Shown one piece after another: positions 12,833 to 26,275 of a stretch of 64,000 bases of DNA. Made by a program: the position numbers and the translations under genes. The notes beneath the pieces are model-generated. The model was not told the origin of the DNA, ran no database searches, and worked only from the letters and a program-made list of their open reading frames with translations. The stretch is from contig VZRN01004399.1 of assembly GCA_013397935.1 (NCBI GenBank), positions 62,001 to 126,000 of the forward strand, read 5' to 3'. The first letter of the stretch is position 1. Each line of letters starts with the position of its first letter. Source of the DNA: Dasyornis broadbenti (lineage: Eukaryota; Chordata; Aves; Passeriformes; Dasyornithidae).

Positions 12833-15800
12833 GGTACATCTGCGTTGTGCCATGTCTCCAGCTTCATCTCTTGGGAAAACTCTGACTGTGTATGGCTCAT
12901 GCTTCTCTTGAAAATTGTTACTCTAATTGCTTTATCTACAAATGTAGCAAATAAAAGAAGACTATCAGTTATCTGGAGGAGAGTTTGCCAGATGTTCCTC
13001 ACCAAATAGGAGTTACAGTAATTAAACATTTACCCACTTTCCCTAGATTCTATTTCTTATGCTTTTTAATTGACCTTGCAGGCACCCACATTACTTCACC
13101 CAGTATGTTGGGCTGCTACAATTATCAACACACCTGCTTAGCACAGCGTAATATCTACTCCTATACAAACCCCTGCTTACAGAGAAAGAATAACACATTG
13201 CTATTTCTGCTCTTACATCTTGCTTCTAGTTGTTTAAAAGGGTCCTGGCACAGTGGGCAGCAGCTGAAAGCTTTGGGAAAAATTTAGGGCAGAGAAAGGT
13301 ACTTAACAACATAGAAGGCTTTGGGGTTTTTATAACCTCATATTTCTAACCACTTAGGTTTTAGTTATGGCAGGTTGGAATAGTTTTTACCTTAGTGTGC
13401 TGCTAATGATACCTGTCCTTCCCATTTCCAAAAAGTATCAATATTTGTTTCATTCTGGGAGCTGGAAAGATCTGTAATCTTTTTCTTTTAAAAAGCACTA
13501 TCTTTGCAGACAGGCTTTTCCCTCTTGATATCCTTGAGGCATTTTAGAGTCCAGGTAGAGGCTGCAGATACCCACTGTAGTAATTACACCTTTCTGCAGA
13601 GACTGTAAGACAGTTTGGAGAGAAAAGGATCATAGGTTATCAGTGACAAAATGAAAGCACAGCCTAATGGCCATCAAGCAGTATTTTGCCACTTTCTTGC
13701 AGATGGTTCAAGATGCAAAGCCATATTTCAGTCCTTTCTGCTGTTCCCGTCTGTACCCAGCCATTCAGACTTTGTCTGTCATGTTCCATGTTGCTGAGAA
13801 CCCTTCAGGAACTATTCTTGTAAAAGAAGTAAAGCTCAGATTTGAAAAATGCGTGTGGTTTTTTCATGTGTTTATGGACAAGGAAATGGGTGACTTTGTG
13901 AACCCATCTTGAAAACAGATTGAGAGTAGACAGTATCAAAACCATTTTGAGAAGCACTGCAGGAAACAAGGCAGAAGCAATGTTTCTAACAGGGTTTGCA
14001 GATTCAAAATGCAATTGCCCTTTCAGTACAAGCATTGAAAGTTATTGTTCCTTTTCTGTGCTGGCTATGCATCGCCACATCCATGGAGAGATATTGTGAT
14101 AAGGCTCTGCTGCAAGGAGAAGCTGTGGATGTAATGTCTCAAGAGATGTTCTGGAAAGTACGTTTGCTCTCAGACTTGTTCTGCCCAGTGTCTCATCCAG
14201 ACATGACATTATAGACACATTTTTATGACATTATTATTAAGTATCCACTTGTTATTAAGTTAATAGCAAAATTATCACATTTTATTGTTTAGGACACTGG
14301 TGTCTGGTCCTGATTTCCTACCTGGTCTTCTTTACAGAAAAGAAGGCTGAGCTACAGGGATGTTGGCAAGGTCAGAACAGGGGCATTAGCAAGGTCAGAA
14401 CTGGGTTCCTAAAGCCGCTGCCAGAGTTACGGCATGACTTCAGTGCACAGTGCTTCTTCAGATCTGATTTATACAGATTTCATTCTGCTTAAGTTATCCC
14501 CAACTGGACTGCAATCAGAGCCATCAGTCTTTACTCAGGTTTCAAGCCAGAATCATGAGATGTTCCAGGAGTAAAAATCAGAATTCTTCTTTCATCACTG
14601 GTACTTATATGCGTATTCATCTTGAAAGCCATGCGAACTTCAGCAGATCTTTCAGCAAAATTGAAATGGACATGAATTATCTCGATAAGTCTTTGAAAAT
14701 CTATTCATCTTCTTATACTTTAATAATTAATTATAACATCAGTAAGAAGAACAAAAGATGAATTCATAGACATGGACCATTAGACACTTCATATCAATGT
14801 CTGGGTTGGGCTTACTATCTGGCCAAGATCTAGTGCATACTGCTAGAAGATGATAGCTCAGTTTGCAGTCCACAGCTCACCACATCTGATGCAGGTGCAA
14901 TAACCACAGATTATTAACTCCCATGCAAAACAGATATGAAACGTGGCAGCCAGGTGAGAATCACTGGTTGAGTGGTAAATAACTATTCTTTCCTGTAAAT
15001 CTGATCTCATTCACCAAATGCCTGATAATTTCTTTCAATATCTGAATGATATGCCATCTTTTCACACAGGCCAAGTATGACCTTTTATTATAGCTACTGC
15101 GTTAATGCAAACATCTTTTATTTTCTTGATGCTTTCATGATTGTAGTTTACTTCAATTTGTATTATTGCTCGATGCTAAAATTCAGAATATGTTTAAACA
15201 GAACATGATTAGAAATACAGGATTTTCTTTTAAATGTCCTCAGTGATCAATTTATCTGCGTTTGTGTGTCTGCTACACCACCAGCAAGTTCATTTAGAGA
15301 TACTTACCTATAGGTTTCCTTCAAGAATATCAAAACAATTTTAAAATTTGGATAGAATTCAACAGATAATTTTGCCTTTAATGAGGATTGCAAGAGCTTT
15401 GGCTGCAAGAAGTCTTGAGGAAAAAAATGTAAAAGAAATAATCAACAGGCAGGATGTTTTTCTCACTGAAAGTATGAAAGAATTGGCAAATTGACTGAAT
15501 TAATGACTTGAAAATTATCCAGTGTAATGCAAGGATCATTGCTGAATTTCAAGCCTGTAGAAAATGGAGTTGTTTTCCTCTCAATAGACTATGAAAGTCT
15601 TGTATGGTAGATAGATTTTCAGCTACGCCAGTTTTAATTCCTCTGTCTTGCCATCCTAAAGACATCAGGCTTGGACAGACATAAGAATATATTCCCTTTT
15701 AATGTGGACAGTGTGCAGAAGGATTAACGTTTCCTTTCCCTAAACTTCTTAGTTGCTATAATTTCCTTACTTCGGTGCAGCAGCTCCTAATTTGCATTAA

Positions 15801-17085
15801 GATGAGTGAAAGGAAAATCCCTACTTTGTTTGGCATTTGAGTTTTTAGGAAAGGACACTTCAATTATACTCAGATTTCAGTGCTGCTTTTTTTAGGAAAT
15901 TTTATAAAATATTAAGCTGCTGAAGTTGTACTTTTAGTGTTCCATCTATGGAAATGCACTACTTTCCCCAGCATGTTACACAAAAGATTTGCATTCATTT
16001 TTCCACTTGCCTTGAGTTCTAAATATATTCCAGAGCTACTGGGGACATCAATTTGAAATGGAATTTTGTTATCTTTTGGAAGAGCAGACAGATAAGTTTA
16101 TGAAATATTGGAAATACTCTAAATTTCTTTATTAAACATTCTATAGTAATTATGTCTTCCACAAAATCAGAAAACCCTGTCTGCAGTAAATATAAGCAAT
16201 GGTAATGTGGAGTGAATCAAGGAGTCATCCACTCAGACAAAAACCTTACTCAAAGTTACTGTTTAGAAGTTCTCTGCCTGTTTAAAGAACATGAAGAATT
16301 TTCCATCATATCTTAGATCTTTCTCCAGGAAGTGGCATCATTCTGGAATTGAGTAGCTCGGATTCTGCCTTGCCTTAGGACCTAAAGATACACAGTTATA
16401 TTGTCAGAAAGATATGCAGTGATGCTGGAGTACTGCAATGAGCTGTTTGTTCATTGTGGGACACTCAATTGCAGTTATTAGAGATAAATAGATTTTGAAT
16501 AAGTCATCTCAGACTCTTAAAGTCACCAAACTCTGAAGAATCTGACATTAAATTCTATCTGAAATTTCTGAATTCGATGTGTGAAAAGAGGTTGGGCTTT
16601 TTTTATTTCAGCCAAAGTGGATGTTTACCTAATGAGAAGAGGACTGCTAATGCTTCTGTTTCAGGTCAATATGACCTAGGCTCTGGTTGTACGTATGATG
16701 TGTCATAAGCGAGAAAATGCCAAGAGGTTTAAGAAAAGAATAATTCAGTCTCTCTCTCCCTGACTTCTGACATATTATTGAGGTACTGGAAGCACAAATG
16801 ATGAGAAAGACTCCATTGAAAATACATCACTATTTCCATTCCTTTGAAAGCATGACATGTCTGGCCTTCCAACCATTTCTGCTAGGAGAGGCAGAACAAA
16901 GGAAAATAAAACTAAGATGTTTTCAGTGCTATTACTTTTCTGCAGAGCTTTAGCCTCCCAAGTCAAGGACTTTGTCTTTTTAGTCAGCAGAATGGGAATA
17001 TTTCTTGTAACTGTGTCTTTATTACATACCAAAAAGGCTACACCCACAAAAGAGGTTCAGGAAAACAATGTTTGTGCTCTCTCAG

Positions 17086-17123
17086 AGTACTGCTAGAAAG
17101 TACTAGTACTAGAAAGTACTGCT
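17086..17123. repeat. Short direct repeat with AGTACT palindromes
   Basis: CTAGAAAGTACT occurs twice, at 17093-17104 and 17109-17120, with AGTACT motifs on both sides and between them, so the block is both a 16-bp-period direct repeat and an imperfect palindrome. No function is apparent. Confidence 0.7.
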
Positions 17124-17852
17124 GATATGTAAGTCAAATACTTCAGAATCTTTTCTGTCTGAGTGATATTTATACCAGAAACTTTGCAATATCTCACAGT
17201 GAAACAGTGGATGTGTTTTTCGTGTTGTGCTTTACCTCTGATCCCACTGTGTACACTGTAATAGGACTTTATGGGGTAAAGAACATTTTAAAAAAGCAGC
17301 TGTGCAGACTGTTCTTGGAAGAATGAAGTACCAACAGAAGTAATTTAGTGTAATTAGATCTGGAGAAGTACTTGTATGAAAATATAAATGCTTTCTAAAT
17401 AATCATGGTAGGCTGGGACTTAAAGACTCTGTATTTCTGTGAATTATTTTTTCTTAGTGTGTATACAGAATAATCTAATCATCCCCAATTACAAGAATAA
17501 TTGAAACTTAATTTGAGATGATTAGCTGATTTTAGAATTTATTTTCTGATTTCTTAGCATTTTTCACTGATAAAAGCAGTCATCCACCAGCAAGGCTAAG
17601 GTTTCCTCTGCCAATATTTTGCCTGACATAGATTACCATAATGGATGATTAATGGGAAATTTGCCTTGTTAGAATGAAAAAAGAGATGTTTATTGTTTTG
17701 AATTGCTGAGAAATCTTGTTCTGTAGAAGGTGGCTGTTCTTTACATTTCCTGAAGGCCTATCATGGTTTTTTTGGAGGGAGAGCATTTACAGTTTAACTC
17801 CTGTGCATTTGCAACTTAAAATTACAATAACTGAATAATTATGATAGCCTTA

Positions 17853-17955
17853 TGGAACCATAGAAAAGTTTGGGTTGGAAGGGACCTTAAAGACCATCTA
17901 GTTCCAATCCCCCTGCCATGGGCAGGGACACCTTCCACTATACCAGGGTGCTTAA
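17853..17955 (-). repeat. CR1 retroposon fragment, 3' end
   Basis: It begins GGAACCATAGAAAAGTTTGG, then GGTTGGAAGGGACCTTAAAG and CTGCCATGGGCAGGGACACC, the avian CR1 3' phrase on the minus strand. The similarity fades after the TATACCAGGGTGCTTAAAG segment. Confidence 0.85.
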
Positions 17956-18181
17956 AGCTTTGGCTTTCCCAAATCCAACCCTTACATGCTTAGGCAACAT
18001 TTCTAAATTCCTCCTGTGTAGCTGTCCCTGTATCCACCCCTGGGTGCTGCCTTTTTGGCAGTAACACAATGTGTCAGTGATTAAGCATCACACAGCAGTA
18101 TCTGCCGAGTAGCTCCGATTTTTAGAAAGCTCGAATTGCATCTTTCCTTTACTCATGTTTTATCTGTTCTCTAGACATTAA

Positions 18182-18358
18182 ATCACAGAATCAGTAAGGA
18201 TCATTGGAAAAGATCATTCTGTCCAACCATTAAACCAGCACTGCCAAGTCCACCATTAAACCATGTCCCTGAGCACCACATCTACACAGTTGTTGAACTC
18301 TTCCAGGGACAGTGATTCCACCATTTCCCTCTTCTGCAAGACAGTTTCCATCATGCCT
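18182..18358 (-). repeat. CR1 retroposon fragment, a different subfamily
   Basis: It starts ATCACAGAATCAGTAAGGAT and continues with AACCAGCACTGCCAAGTCCA and CCATGTCCCTGAGCACCACA, then a TTCCAGGGACAGTGATTCCA stretch. This 3' wording differs from the copies at 8.0 and 17.9 kb, pointing to another CR1 subfamily. Minus strand, 5' truncated. Confidence 0.85.
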
Positions 18359-21300
18359 TTTTTTATGCTCTAATTGGTTAACATACCTGAAATATACATA
18401 TGAGCTGAAATTATTAACATCACTCTGTTCTGTGCTTGTTCTATTCACCTCTTTAATGTTGCATTTGGGTGGTTCCAGGTCTCCACATGCTTCTCCACAG
18501 TACACTGCAGGTACCTGGGTAAATTTCCAGTCTTTTGATGAACTACCGGCAACTTGCTCGGTAATCAATTATCTAAGACCTCATCAGTCACACTTCTCAG
18601 CTCTTTACTACTTCAGTGACACAACTACAGTCATTACATTTCTCGTCTTTCAACCCTTCAAAGCCATGCTTTTGTGTCTGTCTGGAACTGAGTGAAGGGT
18701 ACTGGATTTTGGCTGTCTGGGACACAGGCTGAAATAGACAAACCTCGGGAATGTTCACTGTGATTGTAGTCAGAGATGTCTATTTCTTGAGGGGGAGAGG
18801 GGGGTGAGTGAGAAGCAAATTAGGGAGTTGCCACTGCTCAGTACTTGTTCCCCAGGGCAGAGTTTTGAAATCACAGTCCATCCCTTGATAAACATTTCCA
18901 CTCTTGCAGTCCAGTTGTGTATTTCACAGGAATTTTTCTGGATTCATTTGGATTCAGTTCTTTCTGCATTTCAGAAAGAATGGGATTACACTTCCCTAAA
19001 AGATTACTCCATTCAGGTTGCTGCATCAGGTTGCAAAGAAATGGTAACTGAAAAAAATACACCTATATCAATGATATAAGAATTCTGCTAAGTTGAATAG
19101 CATCACAATTCACTTTGATATAACAAGAGCATCACAATAAAGTTTCATCTATTCAGTGATCTGGCCTGTCTCTCAAATTTCATAAGACGTCAGTTAAAAC
19201 ATAATTAAACCATTATAAATGCCTTCTGCTTCTGGTTTCTCTTCTCCAACAATCCACCCGTCATAATTAATTAAGTGGGATGAGGAAACAGATTAATTTT
19301 AACTACTTGAAAACATATTTCTACACCTAATACAATATATAAATAATGCTGTTTCAGCAGCATTTCTTTCAGATTCATCTTAACTGGAAAGGAAGAAATG
19401 CTTAAATTGCAGCAAGGCATGGTGGTGTTACATTCCCCATGTCTTATGTTCTGATTTTTTCAGGCTGTCCCAGACCATTGTAGTAATAAATCTTGTCATT
19501 GCTCTCACATCACTCCTACCTTATTTTAAATCCTATTCTCATCCCTTTCCTTATGCTCTATAGGCAGGAGATAATCTCATTTTATTTGGTAAACCTCTAG
19601 GTTTTGTTTCGTAAAACTCAGGGATAAGCTTCTCCTCTTAATGACAGGGAGCAAAGTAAGCGAGCTTTGAGATAATCCCATTTGGTGACAGTCTGTGAAG
19701 GAGGGTAATATATTTTTTTTTAGGACTTTCCAGTATTTGGTTTATTGTGTTATTTGTGCAGCAAATACTGTTCTTTACCTCTTTTTTATCTCTTAAGGGA
19801 AAGACTAGGAGACTTCTTTCCATGACACCATTTTTAAGTGTTGATTTATATTCATTGATCTCACTGCACAGTGTTTAAGGAATTGATGTTGCCATTCAGC
19901 AACATGGCACATTCTTGTTCTCCCCCAAGTCAATACAAAGCGGGTCAAACCTTGAACCACCACTCTCCATACTGACTAGTTTTCAGTGTCACTCAAGGAG
20001 AATTCTTGGTCCAAGCAGAGAATTTAGCAGTATGCGTAAAAGCATTGTTGCTGATTGATGGGGGAGACACTTGGAACTGACTTTGCTAAAATGCTAAAAG
20101 CATTTTCCAAGGTGGCTGTAGGAAGAAGCAATCCTCAGGGTGAGGATGCAGGAGCAGGGAGCATTACTGACTCAAATATTGCCTGTAGAACTGATAGAAA
20201 GCACTCAACTTCCAGGCCATTTTATGAGCTACAGGAGCCCAGCATTGGCATCCCAAAATCTCATGATACATGGTCCGTAGAGGGCCATCCAAGGTGCCCA
20301 ACTTAGTTGCATAAATTCCGTGCACAGTAAATGGAAGTGTTGAGTAAGGAATTCAGATTTGCTGTGCTAAGCAGGGAACTCGGCCAAACGCATTCTTAAT
20401 GGAGTTCCCTTACAGAGCACAGCAACACCTTAGGGATGAGCTGAGCTCAAACATGCTGCCCTGGATTTAGTTTATGGAGAAAACTAAATGCTGGAATGTA
20501 TCTGAATTCTCACTCTTGCTGTAAGCCTGGCTTCAGACTCTGCGTTAGGTACCAACTCTTCAGGAAACTGAGACCAAAGTTGCACAAATGAGGATAGGCA
20601 CTTTATTAAGCAGCAATGTTGTTTAAATGCAAGAGGAAGACGTGGTGATAATGATGTTCCTCACATTTTGCAAAACAATCTGGCAGAAGCATATCCCTTT
20701 TCCCTGCATTGTTGCTGTTTCAGTCAAAGTCAACCCGGACTCACTGATGACAGGCAAGGTGGTCATTCACCACTGCATTCCTCACACTCCAGCACAGGGG
20801 TCACCACCAACTTCTTCCTCCCAAACTTTCGCTATCCTGACCCCTCAGTCACTGTGCTTTTTCAAGAGAAGAGGTGAAAAATGTCCTTTCCAAAAGGGCT
20901 ACCTGGTAGTTAAGACACTTTATGAAGATGACAGAGTTCTAGCTTGGAATCCCCTCAGCGTGCTATGGAAACTGCATTTATATCTCCCACTTCCTCAATC
21001 AATGGTGTGGCAAAATCTTGAATTTCTCATACTCAAGTAAGTGTCTAACCACTGGACTACTAGAAAAAGGTAGATATCATATCTGTGGTTTTGAGTGGGA
21101 GGGGTCTTTCCTGTTGTGGTCTTTCTGCATTCACTTTTGTATATGTTTGTTAGGCATATTCAAAGCACAGTAAGATTTAAATATATAAAATAGGGTTAAA
21201 TGCAGTCTGGATATTTCCCTGAATTAGATGTGAATTCCATTAATGTTTAAGTGAGAGAGAGAGGCATCCAGCTTCTCACAAATTTGTGAGAGCAAGTACA

Positions 21301-23573
21301 GTCTAAAATACTTGGTCCACTGAAGGGAGTAGAAGCTGAATTTTGCAGTAGGACTGCGGTGCTTGAAATCCATCTATGTTCATTTTAGGCATTAAAAAAT
21401 GATCAGCCTGAATCTTATTTTCAGCTTTGAGTAACCTATCAGTCTCTAGTAAGTTTTATCATAGACTATCCAATACCCTTTGCCTTACTGTACTTCAAGT
21501 GACTATCAAAGAGGTGAGATTAGGTAAGGTCCTGATTTTCAGGATCATCTGAAGCTTTCTGGATAGCAACCATCAAGAAGGTCCAAGGCAACTAGAATCA
21601 CTGTCATAGCTACAGCTAAAATAAATCACGTGCCAAGCCAGAATTTCATGTTGCTGTAGAGCTCCAGGAGCTGCCATTTTCTTTCAAAGAAGCCCTTAGC
21701 TTGGAGGCCATTTCAAAGATAATATCAATGATTAGCAAAGAAAGTATCATAGTTAATTTGTGAGCCACATTCAAGTGGATGAATTCATTTCACTCCAAAG
21801 CAGGATTTCCTACATATGATATGTTAGAGATGGCTTTACCTCACTAAAAAAAAATGATATTATTTCTAAAAATATGTTTCTGTTGCACGGTTCTTTGGGT
21901 ATGACTATGTAAGCCTGATAATCTTGCAGGCCACTTTGCACCCAGGGCCTTGGTTGCTCAAACTGCACTGTTCATTTACTCTCAAAGTCTCTTTTGGAGC
22001 AAACTAACTGGTTCTCTTAGAGGCCAAATGTGGATAACTTGGTTTTAGGACAGCTCTCTCTGGAGATTCCTGTGGGCAGCATGGATATGACTTCACCAGT
22101 CTGGATCCCTTTGTGTGACACAGTCCCGCAGACTTTTGCTCTAGGAGATGCCCATGCACCCTCATCCCACTTGTTGAGCACGTGCAGCTCTATTCTGCTG
22201 TCATGCTGTACCAAATGGCTTGTGAGGCTACAACATTCTGTATCCATTACTTCAGCCACTTTTCAGAGCAAGAGCACCACAGTCATCAACTGATCATTCC
22301 TCATGGGCTCAAGCAGCGCTGAGCCCAGGGCTAAGATGTGTGGATGATATGGGCACAAGGGCATTAACCTTGAACACTGAGGCTGCAAACTGGTTGGCAA
22401 TACTGAGCCCTCTCTGGTGCAGACATGTCTGGCTGTGTAAATACAGTCTAGCAATAAGGCATATGCACCCTTTTATAATTAACTTATTTTACAACGTGTC
22501 CTGATTAAAGAAGATCTTCAAGACAACTGTCTCGGTCTGCTGGAAATTTGGTAGACAGTGAAACCGTATGTGTGAGTTATGTTGGTTCAGAAACATCAGG
22601 GTATTTTTACATAGATGTCAAGAGTTATAAGAGCTGCTTTTTTCCCTCCAGTATAATTATTTCACATATGTCCAACACATTCTGTTCAATCTCTGTCTTG
22701 TGAGGATCCGTTTTGTGACATTTATAGTAAAGATGTTCTGTTGTTTCTAATTTTGCTTCTCTTTAAAATTCTGCAGACATTGCAAAAGACCCAGCAGCTG
22801 TTGCTTTAAAATGCAGATAAGTAGGACACTATGCCACTCACGGGTGCCATCATTACAGACCCATGTTACTGTTTTCTGTCAGCTAGAAGTTAATTACTTC
22901 GTTTTTTACCCTGTCAATCATTAATAGAGGGACGAGAACAAAGATATCTTCAGGGCATACATGGCATCTTTTTCCTCCAAGTAATTTTTTGCATGAACAT
23001 TATGATGATATTTCTCTTATTTAGTTTATTATGAAGTGTAAGCAGAGGAAAATATTTCTTAAAACGTTTCTTTAGATGTTGTTCCTGCAGCATTTATTAA
23101 CATCCAATTATAATACTTTATTTTCCCTAGAAAAGAAACATTTTTAATAAGGTTTGAAAAACAGTTTCCTGGAAATTTCCCTGCTGCTTATATCTTTACC
23201 CAAAGGCAAAGGGGCCTGGTTTTTTAGTGGGAGAATTTCTCTAAAAGTGAGGAATGTATGGATTAACTGCAAAAAGAAATAAGGCACTGTATGAGGACAT
23301 TAGATGTATTTAACAGTTTGGTTAAAATCCCAGTATTACTGTGCTATGTTAGAAAGATGTGCATACATCCACAATCTTGTAAACTGAGTCATATTTAGGT
23401 AGGTTGCTTTAATTATTGCAAGTACTAAGTCTTGTACCAGTAAAATTCTCTAACAAACAAGCAAAGTTTAGTTTTGCATTGAAAAACTGAAGTAGTCAGT
23501 AACATTTGTGTTTTCAGCAATACTCAGTGCTCTTAAATCTGTGAGGTGTTTTCAATCTTTTTATTCAGTGTAT

Positions 23574-23688
23574 TCACAGAACCACAGAATAGCTTGGGTT
23601 GGAAGGGACTTTTAAAAGTCACCCAGTTCCATCCCCCTGCAATGAGCAGGGACATCTTCAACTAGATGAGGTTGCTAATCGCGCAGCA
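23574..23688 (-). repeat. CR1 retroposon fragment, 3' end
   Basis: It begins TTCACAGAACCACAGAATAG and runs into GGGTTGGAAGGGACTTTTAA, then a CCCCCTGCAATGAGCAGGGA block. Minus strand and moderately diverged. Confidence 0.85.
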
Positions 23689-24519
23689 TTGCTTGATAGT
23701 GGAAACCCAAAAGATTACTCAGTATTCAATGAAATTATTTAAATGGCTTTGATTTAAAATTCTGAGTAACTGCACCAAGACTTTCAGATAAAAATTAAGC
23801 ATACCATCCCTTTAAACCTAAACATCAGAGGAAAGAAGAAAGGAAGGATATTGTTTGAAAGACGTGTTTTGATAATAACCTAAAAATAGTTGTATCTACC
23901 TGTCACTTAGTGGTTTTCATATCTCTAAGCTTTCTCCCCAGGAAAAACCAGGTGAAAAATAGGTATATAGAAAATGACTTGCAGAGCCTGAAGAAAATTG
24001 TTGTCCCTAGGAGCAGATCCCAGCTGTCTGTGGGCAGCTGTATCACATTTGCACGAATGTGATTTCAGCTTGGATTCCTTAGCTGGGTTCAACAAATATA
24101 GCAGGATATAAACATAAAAGTTGTCTTTCATGCAGGCTGTCACGAGCCAAAAGACAACTGTTTCAATGTATACAGCTCAAACCCAAGCCCTGGTGCTGTA
24201 GGGTGAATGTGTGACAGTAAACATGACCACCAAACTCAGGTGGACCAAAGGTCCTTCTTCCCACCTATTATTCTGTTTCAAATAGTATCTGGTAGCAGAT
24301 CTTCTGTGACTATTAAAATAGCTCTTGGTGGATTTTTCTCTTCCAAGGAAGATTATTTTAGACCCAATTAAGTTTTCAGAGTCCACAACACCTACTTGTT
24401 TAATTGCATGCTGTATGTAATATGTTAGTGGTTAAATTATTCTTGCCTCCAATTCTTGTGAATAAGTGTCCCCTATTCCCCCCTTCCTGAAATTTTTAAT
24501 TTCATTAATTTTATTATAC

Positions 24520-24920
24520 TCCTTTTTTGGTCATCTCTTTTCAAGCTGAGGAGACAGCCTGTGTAGTCTGTTCCTGTGAGAAAAAGAATAGACTTGCCCT
24601 TTTTGACCTTTCTGTTCCTTATTTGCCTTTCCAGGTCTTTGGGATGAAAGGATCAGGACTCTCTGTAGAGGTTTATGGGTGTCTGTATCATGGTATAATA
24701 ACTAATATTTATCTTGGGTTCTTTATTAATTTCTTTGAACTGCATGTACGAATTTGTCTTTTTCACTAATGCCAAGCACTGAATTCATATTTTCCTACAA
24801 AACTACTGAAAGTCTCCAGCACTTCCTCCCTGGGGAGTATTTGCTTACCAGGTGTATATCGGATTTGCTATGGACTGATACTCCCCATGCTTCCCTTTGC
24901 ATTTATTCACATTGAATTCC
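24520..24920 (-). repeat. Older CR1/L3-type LINE, 3' portion (left of the nested insertion)
   Basis: The stretch TCATCTCTTTTCAAGCTGAG, the later AGGTCTTTGGGATGAAAGGA and the GCATTTATTCACATTGAATT just before 24921 match, with much divergence, the minus-strand wording of an amniote-wide CR1 lineage that I know best from turtle and crocodile genomes. The left edge is vague. The element is interrupted at about 24921 by a younger CR1 and resumes at about 25501. Confidence 0.6.
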
Positions 24921-25497
24921 AGAGAATCGTAGAATACTTTGGGTTGGAAGGGAACCAAAAGATCATCTGGTTCCAACACCCTGACACAGACAATGACACT
25001 TTCCACTACACCAGGTTTCTCAAAGCCACTCGCAACCAGTGCTGTCCCAGCTCCTCACCACCTTCATCATAAAAAATTTCTTCCCATCCAACTCTGCCCT
25101 CTTTCCGATTAAACCCATTACCCCTTGTCCTATTGCAACAGGCCCTGCTAAACAGTCTGTCCCCATCTTTCTTAGAAGCCCCTTTTGAGTATTGAAAGGC
25201 CACAGGGACAACTCCCTGAAGCCTTCTCTTCTCCAGGGTGGACAACCACAACCTTCACAGTCTGTCCTTACAGGAGGGGTGCTCCAGCCCTCTCATCATC
25301 TTCATGGCCTCCTTTGGTTTCGCTGCAACAGCTCTTTGTCCTTCTTATGCTGGGGATCCCAGAGCTACAGCACTCCAGGTGGGATCTGATGAGAGCAGAG
25401 GGGCAGAATCCTCTCCTTCAACTTTCTGGTCACACTTCTTGTGATGCAGCCCAGGACACGGTTGTCTTTCTGGACTGCAAGTGCGCATTGCCAGGTG
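24921..25497 (-). repeat. Younger CR1 retroposon copy, ~0.58 kb, inserted in an older LINE
   Basis: This is the longest avian-type CR1 copy in the window. It starts AGAGAATCGTAGAATACTTT and passes through CACCTTCATCATAAAAAATT, CCTTGTCCTATTGCAACAGG, CTTCTCTTCTCCAGGGTGGA, GGGTGCTCCAGCCCTCTCAT and GGACACGGTTGTCTTTCTGG. All are in the expected order for a minus-strand copy covering the 3' UTR and the last part of ORF2. Overlapping open frames on both strands come from this repeat and are not genes. Confidence 0.9.
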
Positions 25498-25500
25498 TAT

Positions 25501-26275
25501 CATCAAGTGTTTTATCACCCAGTCACTGGACATTTTATAATTCTTTTGTAAGTCTTCTGAGTTAATTTTTATTTTTTCTACCCTTGATACTTCAATGTCT
25601 CTAGTACAATATTATTGCCTCATTTTGCATCACCTTTTCTAGATCACTTACAAGATTTAATCTGTTGCGCAAAATAAAATCTTCTTTATTAACCCTTTTT
25701 GTCATACCCTTTAAGCATTTACTAATCCTTCACTCATAGACTAATCCTTTGCGCTTTTTTTTGGGAGGGGGAGGTTCTGGGTTTTTTTGTTTGTTTGTTT
25801 TTTTTATGTTTTGGTGAGGAAGTCTGTTGTAAGTTTTCTAGAAATTCAGGTGATATTTCTGGTCCATGAATTAACTGTAATTTAATGTTCCTAAGGAAGT
25901 TAAGTAGATCTACCTGTTCCTCAAGTCAGATTTAATTTATTTGTCCTCTCCCTTTAAAAACTGGCTCAGTATTTTCCAATTCCACATGCTTGAGTCATTC
26001 ATCTCATCCTGGTAATTTATTACTATTCATTTTATTGATTTGTTATTAAACTTTGTCTACTGACACATCAAGTGCAGATGGTTCCATTGATTTGACAGGT
26101 CTGAAAGGCTCTTTTGTGGGTTCATCCTTAAACACATTCTGTAGTTGATTGTAAATAATTCATTTAGCTTTATTGGTATGGCCTTTTCTTTCCTCAGCTC
26201 TCTTATTACACCCCAATGCCCTGAGTAATTGATATTTAGTTTCTGAATGCTGCACAATCCTTTCAGGAGTTACCC
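25501..26275 (-). repeat. Older CR1/L3-type LINE, ORF2-side portion (right of the nested insertion)
   Basis: Sequence resumes with TTTTATCACCCAGTCACTGG, then GCATCACCTTTTCTAGATCA, CATCTCATCCTGGTAATTTA, GTCTACTGACACATCAAGTG and AATAATTCATTTAGCTTTAT. This is the same order as the reverse complement of the ORF2/3' region of an ancient amniote CR1. The element is heavily mutated with no intact reverse-transcriptase frame. A T/G-rich simple repeat (about 25757-25806) sits inside it. Confidence 0.6.
25757..25806. repeat. T/G-rich simple repeat with (GTTT)n
   Basis: TTTTTTTTGGGAGGGGGAGG followed by a T7 run, (GTTT)n and T8, inside the older LINE. It probably expanded after the LINE inserted. Confidence 0.75.

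Noticed and set aside
20627..21040. A 137-residue + strand open frame.
   Set aside because: It has no domain or repeat-protein similarity and sits mid-intron without splice or promoter signals.
25006..25565. Several overlapping open frames of 60-126 residues on both strands.
   Set aside because: All lie in the CR1 copy (its 3' UTR and ORF2 end) and are not host genes.
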